The position numbers were made by a program, and so were the translations under genes. This document shows positions 10,326-21,801 of a stretch of DNA of 32,500 bases, one piece after another. The notes beneath the pieces are model-generated. The model saw only the letters and a program-made list of their open reading frames with translations, was not told the origin of the DNA and made no database searches. How positions within the stretch are numbered: position 1 is the stretch's first letter; each line of letters begins with the position of its first letter. The stretch is taken from contig JAHBMJ010000993.1 in NCBI GenBank assembly GCA_018398765.1, positions 1 through 32,500 of the forward strand. The letters are read 5' to 3'. The stretch comes from Chromera velia (taxonomy: Eukaryota > Sar > Chromeraceae).

Positions 10326-11221
10326 CCTGCCGGCCAGATTTCGAAGTCGTGTAGAGGAGACGAAGTCCTTAACTTCAAAGGCAAGATTGAAGCTGCATGG
10401 TGCTTTGGAGATCGTGGGAGCGTTCCACACAGGTTCTGATTCGTAAAAGATCAGAGATGATCAGAGCCTCTTGAGCGACTGGCTCCCACATCACGCCCAG
10501 GTTGAGCTTGCCATTCACAAGAACGCGCGGAAGCCGTATACTTACGCGGCGGCGCGGCTGTCTGGCCGGGTTTCGATCGATCGATATCGGCCGCGCGCGG
10601 CGCCGCCCCGTCGTACGCCGTCTATACAAGTTCCAGCATAGTAATATCTTCCAGCTGTCACTGACAAGAGACAACTCAGACAAGATACAAATTAAAGAGG
10701 CTTCAATCTGGAATGAATCGACCTCTAGACTAGAATTGTTAACCGGGCAGAGGAAGAAGGTCATAAACTTTTCTGTTAGTTTTTATATATGTTAGATATG
10801 TATCAGTATCACAATTCAAGTTAATTCATTCATTCATTTATGTTAAAGCAATCTAGCTGTGGCTGCATGCCTACAATGTAACTTAGACTGTTTGATATGT
10901 GCATGGTAGTGGACCTCGGGACAAACCCAGAACATAAATCCTAAGTTTATCATAATCCTATGTCTGAAAAGGTGATATTTATTTTAAAGAATAAAAAATG
11001 TGATTCATTCATTTTAAGTTTTATTTTAAATTTCATATAAAAAAAGTATCACAAGCCGGAGTAATTCAATACTTTGAAAAATATATTATCGAAGTAACTT
11101 TATCTAGCACTCCACTTTGCATTTTCTACTCCAAAAAGTAATCACATTCCGCAACGATTCTGCTGTTGCATTTTTTTCACTCTACTGGCAATGATTGAAA
11201 GTTTATTTCATGTTGCCCCCT
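10326..11221. other. Spacer between the DUF6816 gene and the BRAP2-like gene, with possible 5' UTR exon
   Basis: Both flanking genes read on the minus strand, so this holds the promoter of the DUF6816 gene and the 3' flank of the BRAP2-like gene. A GC-rich segment at 10546-10610 is rich in CGCGCC/GGCGCG and carries GATCGATCGATATC. Read on the minus strand, it ends at 10546 in a strong donor (GTAAGTAT, starting at 10545), consistent with a non-coding first exon spliced to GGCAG just before the ATG at 10325. From 10780 to 11220 the DNA is AT-rich with no gene visible. Confidence 0.5.
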
Positions 11222-12759
11222 TCACAACAACGTCATCAGTGAGGACAACTTTGCCTGCAAGCGTTCTGTCTGCGCATCCAAAAGCTGTTCCCGTTTGCGA
11301 AGGGCTGCAAAGAACAAAACGAGATGAACGTGTTGTGCTACATAATGCGCTTAGCAAAAAATAGGTTCGTTAAAAAAAAAAAAAGACCGGACGAAAGGAA
11401 ATCCCAGAGATGAATTTTAATAATGCACAAGCCAAAACAGAGGCGCTTCTTCAATGAACGAAAAAAAGAGCAGATTCATGAGACCGAGAGAGGTGTGCAG
11501 TGTTTCAAAATCAACTCAAGACACTTCACAGCAGTCGAAACAAACAGACGATTGCGTCCCAGCGGAAGATCTTAAAGATTCGTTCACAAAAGACAGCTGA
11601 TCGAATCACGCAAGACTGGCACAAAGAAAGAAAGAAAGAAAGAAAAGAAAGAAAAAATCGACAAAGATAGAATGATGCGAGGAAAGAGTTGTCAAACGAA
11701 GTGCCTACCCTGATCGGCAACCGTCTCTGTTCCCATCGAAACCCCCCCGTCCCTCTCTGCATCAGCTTCGACGCCCCCGATCCCTGCGTCCAGGTCAATA
11801 CTGCAGCCACTTGCGCCTGCCGCTGCCCCCCCTTCTCTCTCTTTTTCTTTCTCTTTCGCTCTGTGTTCCTTATCACGATCCTTGCGGCTACTCTTCCCCC
11901 CTCCCTTCTGACGTTTCCCCCCTTTCGCTGAAGATGAGACATTTGGTTTTGCCCCGTCGCGTCCTCCTTCTGTCTCCCTCAAGGCCTCCGATCCCTTTCC
12001 TTGATTTGTGCTGCTCCTCAATTTCTCCTCGTGCCCCCCCCCTTGCGCGGACTCCGGATCACCCGCACTTGCCCCTGCTGGTTCAACATCCTTTTTCTCT
12101 CGTTCTACCAGAACACCCTTATCCCTCAAGCCCTCCACTGATGATTCCGTCGATTGACCCTTCCCTCCCACTGCTTCTGATCCAGTCACACCCTCTGCAC
12201 GAGGCGACCCCGCCGCCGCATCCGCTTGCACCGCCACCAAGGGGCCTGTGCTACTAGAGGCAGATGCCGAAGCTGCTGCATGCGGCGCCGCCTGGGTTGT
12301 CGAAGAAGCAGATCCTGATCCCGCTGCATCTTCTGCCTCAACTCCATCTTTGCCCCCAGTCTCCACTGGAACCTCCCTCGGAGCGGGCCCGGCCGACTCG
12401 GGCTCCTGCACGCTTGCCCGTGCAGAGGCAGAAGCCGCAGCCGCAGCTGCTCGCGTCCTGAGAGCAGTACGGGTTGCTGCCATTGCTTGCGTGACCTGCA
12501 CAGACATCCGAGAGGAAGAATGGATGCTTCCCCTTCCACTTTGGATAATCATTAACAAGAAACCTACTTGCACTCTACCCCGCCCACAAAGCCCAGCTCC
12601 CAGCACATCCATCGACTGACCTCCATGACAAAGTCCACTTCTTGCTTCGCGGCTGCGGTCTTGGCCTGCATAAAGGGGTTTATGATCCGACAAAGAGCGA
12701 GAGAGGGACACATACACACACACAGTGAGAAAGAGAGAGGAGGGGGTGGGGGGGTGGGG

Positions 12760-12794
<35 letters not shown>

Positions 12795-15700
12795 TTGGTA
12801 ACAAGCTCGGGTGAGAGGGTCATGGAGCAATGGCACAGACGAAGACCCAAACAAGCAAGGCAGGGAGTCAGAGGAACGACGGTGGGGAAGAGAGACGAAG
12901 AAAAAGAGAGACAGAGCATACAGACAAAGAGGAAGAACGAAAAGAGAAAAGAAGAAGAAGAAAGGACAGCATCGGTCAACTGTCTGACCCTGCGTCAGTT
13001 CACTTCCCTCGACCCTCTTCTGCCGCTGGTGCTCACTCTCCCGAAAAATTACACTGACCTCTGCCTGTGTCACCGCTTTCTCGGCTTTCCTTTTCTCCTT
13101 TTCTGCCCGTGACACACGGGACCTCAGCTCTTGGAGCTCGCTCTCGAGAGATGCTGCCTCGCCCTCTCTGGCTGCCAGCCAGTTTGCATGCTGTCTCCGA
13201 GCCTCGGTCATCTGCGCCAATCAGAAAGCGAAACAGTGGGTGAAAACGAACGCTTGTGTGCAGACACGGTCCAGTAAAGAGCCCTTCTCCTTGTTCGCAG
13301 AGAAATTCAAGCGACATCTCTAATCTTTCTTTGCAAAGAAGCAAGCTGCAACGTTTCGCAAGTCAATCTAGCCTGACGGACCTTGACCTCAAAAAAATGA
13401 CGTTGATACTCCAACTGAGAGGCCAAAACAACATCCAACTCCAGCATCAGATCGGGCTCCCCCCCTCGAGGAACCCCCAGGGCACCCGGTCTGAGTGCGG
13501 ACCCCCCAGCCTTCTCTGCCTCATCCGTCTCGCCGTCTTCGTCTAGTTTCTTCTCCTCCGCTGCCGCTGCCGCGAACTCACCCGAGTTACCCACTCCTGA
13601 TGTACCCCCACCCGCGCCCCCATCCCACTGTCCATCAGTTGGTGCATGCACAACCTTCTCATTTGGATCCGACCCTCCATACGCATACGCCCCCTCCTGC
13701 TCCGTCGCGCCGTGCAACTGGGGGGGTGTCGAAGTCGACTGGACCCCCCCTTTTTCTTTTTGGGGGAAGCCCTCAGCTGCTCCGTCTGGTATCTGGGAAT
13801 AGTGTGAAAGCACGGGAACGCCGTCGGCCCCTTTTGTCTGTCCTACATTTCCACCAAGCTCACCAGGAAGGGCAGGCAGAGCGACCCCAACAAGGGCCTC
13901 CCCACCCCCCAGAGGGCCCCCCACCATGTCGCCTAGGTGGAGGGCAGGGGCGGGGGGGATGGGAAAAGGAGGAGAGCCGTCCCCCTGCTGCTGCATGGGG
14001 GCTGCAGCAGGATGCGGCAGGCGGACGTCAAATGTGCGACCCGCTGCAGCCGATTGGACCTGCACGTACACACAGACACCCACACACTTATATGCACACG
14101 CACACACACACACACACATACATACACAAGAGAAAAAGAAAGAGGGAGGGAGAGACGGATGGTGCAAAAATGACACAAATGCGCAAGAGACGATATTCCC
14201 TGCATGGGCTTCTTGAGCAAAACCACCCGTGTCCGTTTTTCTCGATGCGAGCACAGGTACACATCGACACGCCCAGAAGGCTTTTGTAGAGAAAGAAGCC
14301 ATTCAAGAAAAGCAGACACATAGAGAAACAGACTCAAACACTGAGATGCTCACCAAGCGTCTGTGCACGAAGACATCTTTCTGGTAGTCCCATATTCGAC
14401 CTGCAACAATCCACACACACACATACACACACACGGGTACAAATCTGCCCCAGCCATTTGATTTCTCAAATGCAGGGGGCTTATCGTCATTTCCAACATG
14501 AGAAAAAGAAAACATCCTGAAGGTGCTGTGTATTGTGTACCACAACGCAACAAAACCAAGGCGGTGCGGTCAACTTTCAGCTCTCCAAATACGAAGAGGA
14601 GGGAAGTACCACCACGACTGCCAGCGCCGAAGAAGAGTAAACAAGCACACAGACGATCTGCAGACTCAAGATTGTTTCTGCCTAGATTGCTCCCCTCTGC
14701 CATGCTTCTATTCGCAGACCTGAAGACAGGTGGAGGCAGTACCAATGCCGAGTGTTTTCTGCATGATCTTTCGCATGACCGCTCGCATACCTGCATAGGA
14801 AAATTCCAGGCAGAGAGCAGAGAAGTGCACTGAGGCTTGGGATTCTTTAATGTGCTGTTGGCGTGTTGTGGTCTCAAGCAGAGTGCTCAGAGGGGAACTG
14901 TACATCCAGAGGAACGAGAAGAGACGCAGAAGTCAGGTGAAAGGACCAAACGTACTCAGAGCGAAAGAGTGACATGCACCCAAAAGAGTACGTGCAGGCA
15001 CATGAAGCAACAAAGAAGGGCACTCACCTCCCACACCCCACGTGTCCACACACCATGCAGGTCCAGAGCTGCAGGACAGACAGGCAGGAAAGCACAATTT
15101 AAATTAATAGAGTGGAGGAGACAGTGAAGCAAAGCTACGAATGCGATCTCAAGAGCAGAAGCTGAATGAACCATTTCGTCGTCGAAAATTTTTACTACGG
15201 CCTTACTTCTATTTTCAACACCCGACAGAATGCCTTTTTTCGCTCTCGGCTCTTTTTGAGCACAAGATGTCCCCCTTTCTAAGCTGACCTGATTGGTCTC
15301 CCAGCAAGAAGGACACTCTGCGTGTGCAGGTTGTACTTCCAGCTTGAAAGCGTTTTGCTGTTGCTGGACAACTTGAACCTGCAGAGGCTTTTGAAAGGGA
15401 CGACCACCACCCCCTCCCTCGTTCGATGCCCTTCCTGCCTGAACCGCCCCAGAGACGGATACGGAGTCCAGAGACGGACACGGTCGACGGCTCTGCAAAG
15501 ACGTTCGCGGCATTCGCCCGCGTCCCCTCTCCCGGAACCGTTCACGTTCCGGTGGTTCAGAACCACAAGGGGAAGACGCAGGTGGAGAAAGGGGTGGAGA
15601 GGGTGAGGGCGACGGTGTCAGCTTTCTGAAATCGTCCACACTCATCTCAGGACCCTCGACCGCGTGCGGCCTAGAGACACCCTGTCGCCCCCCCCCTACC

Positions 15701-18700
15701 ACTTGGCCCCTACTTTCCATCCGAGAGTCAAAAGAGGCCTCCGCGTCTCCAGCCCTCATGGTGGCTGGTCGAGGCGGCGGGATTTCGAGTGGTGCGTTTG
15801 AAATCCTGCGTCGGCGTGCCCACCGAAGAGAGGCCGCTGGTGACGTGTGTACTGCAGAGAGCGTGCCAGGCCCCCCCTCCTTCCGTTCCCCTGCCTTATT
15901 GTCGGGAGGGGAGGAGACGAAGGAAGAGCTCCGACCATTCTTCAGACTCTCTCCAAGATACGGACTGACGGAAAGGGGTGGACGCCCGTGGGCTTGCAAC
16001 TGGCGATGCATTAGGAGAGGGTCAGGAGTTTGCGGACGCTGACCGTACGCACGATGCTGAGGCGCTAGTGGAGGGAGGGATCGCATATCTGCGGAGGAAA
16101 ATGATAGGGAGGGAAGGAAACCGACTGATAGGCTTACTCCAGCAGCAGCAGAATGCACGCTCCTATCATCAGCAGGAGCCCAGCTGGCCGTGGGAGCGTG
16201 AGTCCGGGCCCTGCCTTGGGGGCGTCCTTCTGCGGAATGCCTCATCGAGCCGTGTAGGGGGCACTGGATGTCTGCAGGGACCGTTCCTGGGTGAGGGGGG
16301 GGGGGCGAGAACACGACGCCGGCAATGGAGACTGAGGGGAGAGGACGGAGCTCATGGCATGTACAGAGGTCGGTCAAATGACTGGACCGTGTGGGGGGGT
16401 TTTGTACTGCTTTCTGTCTGCCGAATTGTGAATCAATCGACAGAGAAACCTCTGATGGCGCAGGGGAGGGAACAAGAACCTGGCGAAAAAAAGGTGCGGG
16501 GCGCGCAGGCGAGAGATGGCCACTGTCCGGAATTTCAGACGGAACGTGCAGAGGCCCTGCACCCGCCAGAGCACATCCTCCTGTGACCTCACCCCCCTGT
16601 CTCTCTCTTTCTGCTTGACCCTGGATTGGCATCATCTGCTGCGGCAGGAGCATCGGAGATGGTGATGTTCCACACTCCCCTCCTGCCAACAGTGCAGGTT
16701 GGCAAGAGCGGGAAGGCAGAGCGAGGGGGCTGCTGAGGGCAACACCAGGGGACATACAACGCCGAGAAAAGGAGGCAGCGGACGGCGTTCCTGGCAGGCT
16801 GGATGCCGGCGCTCGTGCGTCTGCATTCGGCGACGGCAAATGATGAAAGGAAGCAGCGAGATCGCTTCGCCACTCCATGCTTCCCTCCTCTCCATGCATA
16901 TCTAAATTTCCCGGTGTCTCAACAGACAACTGGTGAAGAGACAACGCACCCCGAGTTCTCTCCTCAGTCACAGTCATTTCGACTGGATGCCGCCCTGAAT
17001 GCACAGAGGGCCCCCTGATCGGTCCCACGTCAGACCTGCACTCACGCTCCCCCCGCTCCCTACAGAAGTTATCCTCATGACCACAACCTGACCGCCCATC
17101 TTGGGACAGAGCGGGTGAGACTGACGGAGGAGCAGGGCTCTCTCTGTTCATGGGAGTGATGATGGAAGGCGACACTGGAGACGCACAAAGATGACCGTCA
17201 AACGACTCGCCCCCATCCCCACCGTCATCACCGCTTTGCATGCGTAGATTGGAGAGCGTTGGGGGAGACCCTACGAAGCTCTCATCTGCCTGCATTTCTG
17301 CCCCTGAATGTTCATGAATCCGGGGGTGATCGTCTTCGGTGCATCCTTCAAACCGCTCTTGTTCTTTATCATGCTCCCATCCCTGTCTCCCGTCTCCTGG
17401 AAACCCTGTCTTGTCGAGCTCTCCCCCCTCAGGTTCCTCACCGCTAGAGCCCCTTGCAAACGATGCCGGGGGGACGGGAATCCAACGGGGCGAACTCTCG
17501 ACTCCTGGAGGACACGAGTGGGCACACTGGCAGGCAGGACACGATAGAAGGTGGGATTGTGCAAGCAGAGCAGACTGCAGCCAGCCCTCTGAACGCGTCC
17601 ACACCCCAGTGACAGAAACGTCGAGACGTTCTAAGCAAACGGGGCACGAAGGAAGCTCGCACGAAAGCGTTGGTGGACAGGGGATTCGAGGAATCGGTGG
17701 TAAGCGTCGCGCTGCAGGCTCTCCTGCAGCATCGTGTTCTTCCTTTTGCCGTCCCGTGAAAGTGGCGTTTTCATGCTTCTGCAGATGAAAAGCAAGGGGG
17801 CGTACGGGTCGAGCGAGCAAATTGTCTTCAAAAAAGCCTTCCCTTCACCCCCCTAAAAAAATGGCGGCAAGCAAAATGGGAGAGACCAAATTGAGAATGA
17901 ACATTTCAGAGGAAGAAAAGATGACTGGGTGGATTCCATTAGAACGGACCTGAGGGATGACCAGGCAATCTGCAGTTTGTGTCTCCGTGCTCGAGTTTTG
18001 TCCATCAAGCGGTCGCCGTCGCCTTCCTCCAACACTCCGATCAACAAAACACGAGTACACGACGGAACCGAGGAAGACCAAATAGCAACATGCGTGTCTG
18101 TACAATTCTCTCAACACTAAAGGGAGGGGAGGCTGCGCAGTGGCTTTTTCGGAAGGCGAGGGGGACGGGAAAGCGTCGCCGCGACTCCTCCAGGGCGAGG
18201 CTCCCGCTGCCTCCAGGTCTTGCTGTGACTCCCCACCCACCCCACCACTCTCGTACCAGCTCTCAGCAAGAGTTGCGAAGGGCCTCCCATGGTTTTTCTG
18301 CACAATGGTGGAAAGAACAGATTCAAAAGATTTCAGATGGAGATGCCAAGAACGCCAGCACTCTACGCGCTCGGTATACAAACCATCCTGTCTCCATAGG
18401 AAAAAAAAACGTGTGTTCAGCAACGTGCGGGATGATTCATCCGCTGCGGCGAGCGAACGAAGGGCTGCGCGGTCATCTAAAATGGCCTGAGAAAGCGGAT
18501 ATAGAACTTACTTGGTAGAATTCATCCGCGCTCGTCTGCGATTCAAAGACCAGCAATGCCGAGTAGAAACTGCAGGGAGCATAACATACAATAGAGTGTT
18601 ATGACCAGCATTTTCGATCTTGGAAACACAGTGGGCTTGGAAGTGGACTCACTCAAACGAGTTGCTTGTCCGGGTGGCCTCGAAATTGCGACCTGCATGT

Positions 18701-19632
18701 CAAAATGAATAACACACATGGATTCATTCATGAGAACGACGGGAACCAAGCGTTGTAGGACTGCATCTGCCGGTAGTCCGTAAAAAGGTCTGACCGACGG
18801 ATGCGCACACAGCAACAAGCCATCCTAAGGAGACAGCTAGCGGCAATTTACGGTGCCCTCCGCCCCCCCCCCCCAATCTCTTTGTGGTACTAGACGAGAA
18901 GAACACGTGACGCAAAGAAGGGAACGGTGGTGGGACTGGAGGCAGTGTGATTGTGCGGCGGGTGAGACGCCAGAGCACAAGAATCAAAGTAGAAAAGCAA
19001 AATTGACGCAGAACAAAAAATAAATGAATGAGTGAGTGAATATGGATAAGAAGCATTTAAAGGCAGTCTTAGAAGTTCCCGAGATACAGATGAGAGGTAA
19101 GTGTTCGGAGGTTCAAAAAAACCACCAGTGACCTTGGACGGGGACAGGACGCTTGAATATCCGCACTCTCTCCAGGCCTGCACCGTGAGCTTTGCGAATT
19201 ACATTCACCAGAACATTAGGAGTCAAAGGGGCAGGGACACCGACCATCATTACCTGCAGACACCATCGCACTCAGACGGTCCACTATTTGACTTCCTTTT
19301 GCCAACAAGATGGAGAAGGCCGCCGAGGAGCTGACCAGCCTGTTTCGCTGGAGAGGTAGCACACTAAATGCTTGAGTCTTTGTGGTGCTGTCTGTCCCAC
19401 TGAGACGTTCCCTGAAGAGGTGGATGCTGCAGTCGTCAAAGTCTGAAACTATTGGGACTTCAGTAGTTGAAACACCAACTCTCGGGGATGCATCAGAGCC
19501 TTCATCATCAGACAGATCGACAGGATCACGCGTATATGGATCGAAAAACTCGCACGTTTCATGTTGGGAAAGGTGCAGAGAGTCGCGAAGCTCGTCACTT
19601 CCAGCCGGAAGGCGCACCGCGACATGAAACAT
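11222..19632 (-). CDS. BRAP2/ETP1-like protein: RRM-like, degenerate RING, ZnF-UBP, coiled coil (14 exons)
   Basis: Exons in gene order are 19632-19336, 19253-19133, 18692-18653, 18569-18512, 18297-17950, 17778-15289, 15068-15028, 14790-14720, 14400-14354, 14059-13382, 13211-13059, 12665-12621, 12495-11709 and 11304-11222. Phases match at all 13 junctions, giving 1752 residues and TGA. The ATG at 19630-19632 opens MFHVAVRLPAG, like plant BRAP2 starts, and SIHLFRE matches their N-terminal VHLFR motif. An RRM-like region follows (VMMVGVPAPLTPN, LERVRIFKR, ALLVFESQTSADEFYQ, HGRPFATL, CCYLVFLG). Next comes LPSCPVCLERLD at about 332-343 and SCPACQ, a RING frame without its middle ligands, then about 737 low-complexity residues. 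A complete ZnF-UBP follows (CPSCWETNQLWTCMVCGHVG with H-rich YASGHAKDHAENTRH and RIWDYQKDVFVHRRL). LASQLEYQRHFFEVK starts the coiled coil. A Lys-rich segment and ALRKREQLLDAQTERLQAKL end the protein. BRAP2 proteins are ubiquitin-binding E3 ligases acting in MAPK signalling (human BRAP) or the yeast ethanol response (Etp1). Confidence 0.87.
12711..12790. repeat. CA/GA microsatellite in intron 11 of the BRAP2-like gene
   Basis: A CACACA tract, a G-rich interruption and a pure GA tract lie in the intron between the 13211-13059 and 12665-12621 exons. Confidence 0.9.
14095..14127. repeat. (CA)n microsatellite in intron 9 of the BRAP2-like gene
   Basis: A CA tract with CATA variants lies about 35 bases upstream (in gene direction) of the exon that starts at 14059. 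On the coding strand it is a GT tract close to the acceptor. Confidence 0.9.
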
Positions 19633-20421
19633 GATCGAATGGGCAACGACGTTGCAGAGTTTCTAAAACGCTCTCAAAATCCTTCTTTCATTCTTCCACA
19701 AGGCCATCGCTTCCAGCGGCCGTTGATTGACATGCATGGCCTATCGGCAGGACCAAAGCAGAGGTGGATGGTTTGGCATACTTAGCAGCTGTCATATGCT
19801 GTCACAGCCTTGCATGGCGCCGCACAGGAGAGCCCGGGAATACCCAAACTTTGCGAGAGACGCACTGATACTCATTCGTCAACAGAATGTCAACAGACTG
19901 ATGTTGTCACTCAGACTGTGACTCAGTGATGATTTTTGTGGCCTCCACAAACTCGGCCGGTGGCACCGCGCGGTGCGCTGCATGTGCTGAACGCATGTGA
20001 GCTCCATCTGCAACACTGCATGCAGCTGCAACACATGCATTTCACACTATATATACTTTGTGAGTGTTGCACAACACTTTCGATTCAATTTCGAAGTGAT
20101 TTTAGCTTCATTCCACTTTCCCCTCTCACACCGACTCACATTTGCACCTGCCTGCGGCTCCTGTAGCTCTGCATGGGCGTCCCCTGTAACAAATGCATGA
20201 AGCCCCGCAACTAATTTGATGTCATCGATAATATATATATCGATATCGATATTGGATTTGCAGGATACTTCGACCCTGCCTTTTGGCGTTGAACGTTGCA
20301 GTGAGAAGCCGAGGACGCTTTCAAGGGAGCCTTGAGCCTGTGGGGACTTGTGCGAACAGCAGGTAGCGATTCAGGACGGCAGAGAGTCGACGCTGTGGAC
20401 GCTCTGAAACAGACACGGTCG
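19633..20421. other. Divergent intergenic region between BRAP2-like and secreted-protein genes
   Basis: The BRAP2-like gene starts leftwards at 19632 and the secreted-protein gene starts rightwards at 20422, so both promoters must lie here unless 5' UTR introns exist. No long coding frame fits. A short AT-rich block of overlapping palindromes (ATCGATA, ATATATAT, TATCGATATCGATA) lies at 20223-20252, roughly 170-200 bases upstream of the second gene. Confidence 0.5.
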
Positions 20422-21801
20422 ATGCTTTGGACAGTCCTCCTTGTGTCTGCCTTCTTGGCAGCACAAGCGATCCCGTTGGCATCTGACAGCCCTCGTGTGT
20501 CTTCACAAGATGCTCCGTATGTAACAATCTATGGTGAGAAGCTAAACGCTACCCCTGGAGCCAGGGTGTGCACTCATTGAGTGAATTCTGATGCCATGTT
20601 CCTCAATGCATGCTCAGGTTCTGTGAATCCAGGAGAGCCGGTTTCGATGGAACTGGCTGAGTACTCATACCTGGTCGTTCCTGATCCAAAAGGTAGGTGA
20701 AGCCCAGGTTGATATCTTCGATATGGTGCTCTCAGAGGAAACAACTGAAGATCCAACTTCGCTCTTGCAGACTCGTGTCCACCGGACATGAAGAGCGTTG
20801 AGGGACCGGGGGGATCGCTTCGCTGCGAGTTGATCTGCCCGCCGGATCAAGTGAGACTTTTGCAGTTTTGAAAGGTTGACTATGCACTGTGGTGTGAGTA
20901 TACTGTGTCTATACGACTGGAGCGGTTGACCTCTGCAGGAACTCGATTTGACCATTGGGGAGATCGGCGACAAACGCTGTGTGAGACCCGCAGAACTTCC
21001 ACGAGACCTTTTCACGAGCCAAGGACAGTCAGCGGCCGGAGCCGGAGGTGCAGATGTGGGAGAGGCTCTCGGCTATTACAAAACATCACTCACTCGTCGG
21101 CTGTGGCAGGTTGCCAGGGACGTTAAGAGCAGGAAGGCAAAGCTCCGCAGCATTCAACAACTTTATCGTTTGATGTCGAAAAAGAAACTCCAGTCCGCAG
21201 TCGAAAGGAGCAAGTTTCGATCATTGGCTAACGACTTGAGGGTCCTTCAGGAGGACCTGCTGAAAAATTCTTCGCAAAGATTGAAGGTGGAAGATTTGTC
21301 GTCGGCTGACCAGCAGTGGTTGATCGAGTTGGCGAAGGCGGATGCCGCCGTCTGGGTAAAACACTTCATCTCAGGAGAAGAAAACAGACGTGAGTCTTTC
21401 AATAGCTAGGGCGGAGGAGAGATTGTTACCGCATTGTCTTTCTTTCGGGCCGGGCGCTCATAATGCTTTCGACCTCGTGTCCTCTGTCTGAAAACAGACA
21501 AGTCACCAGAAGACGAAGCGACCGTGAAGGCAAGGGCTTCCTATCACGCGGCAGGAGACCCATTTCCTCAGGGTGAGCAGAAAATGGCCCCATGTCTCTC
21601 TACGCAATTGCGAAGGGTGTCTTGTGGGTCTTCAAAGAAAAAGACGAGTCGGCAATGCAATGCACTTTAGAATCATGTGCTCTGTGCCTCTTCAACTGTC
21701 TCGCAGATCTCTGCTTTTTGAAGTTCGGGATCAAGTCTTACTACGACATGTTCTTGAAGCGCTGTAAGGTTGAGGGATACGATTCGGATGCCGTAATCTG
21801 A
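20422..21801 (+). CDS. Secreted protein of unknown function (6 exons)
   Basis: The exons are 20422-20533, 20618-20692, 20771-20850, 20939-21389, 21498-21572 and 21707-21801. All introns are GT..AG (donors GTGAGA, GTAGGT, GTGAGA, GTGAGT, GTGAGC) and phases match throughout, giving 295 residues and TGA. The ATG at 20422 is chosen because it begins a signal peptide, MLWTVLLVSAFLAAQA. The mature protein begins with a short beta-rich part (PYVTIYGGSVNPGEPVSMEL), then a Cys cluster (DSCPPD, RCELICPPDQ, KRCVRP). A long Lys/Arg/Leu-rich helical middle follows (SLTRRLWQVARDVKSRKAKL onwards), with two further Cys near the C-terminus (DLCFLKF, KRCKVEG). That makes six mature cysteines in all. No transmembrane segment follows the signal. 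I do not recognise a family. Confidence 0.75.

Noticed and set aside
11692-12804. A 370-codon frame read as one uninterrupted gene
   Set aside because: Its first third is a GA tract and intron sequence. Only 12495-11709 is an exon of the BRAP2-like gene, shown by phase and by coiled-coil continuity on both sides.
14350-14877. A minus-strand frame of 175 codons
   Set aside because: It runs out of frame across two short exons (14790-14720 and 14400-14354), which in the correct frame carry the ZnF-UBP His motifs and the WDY motif.
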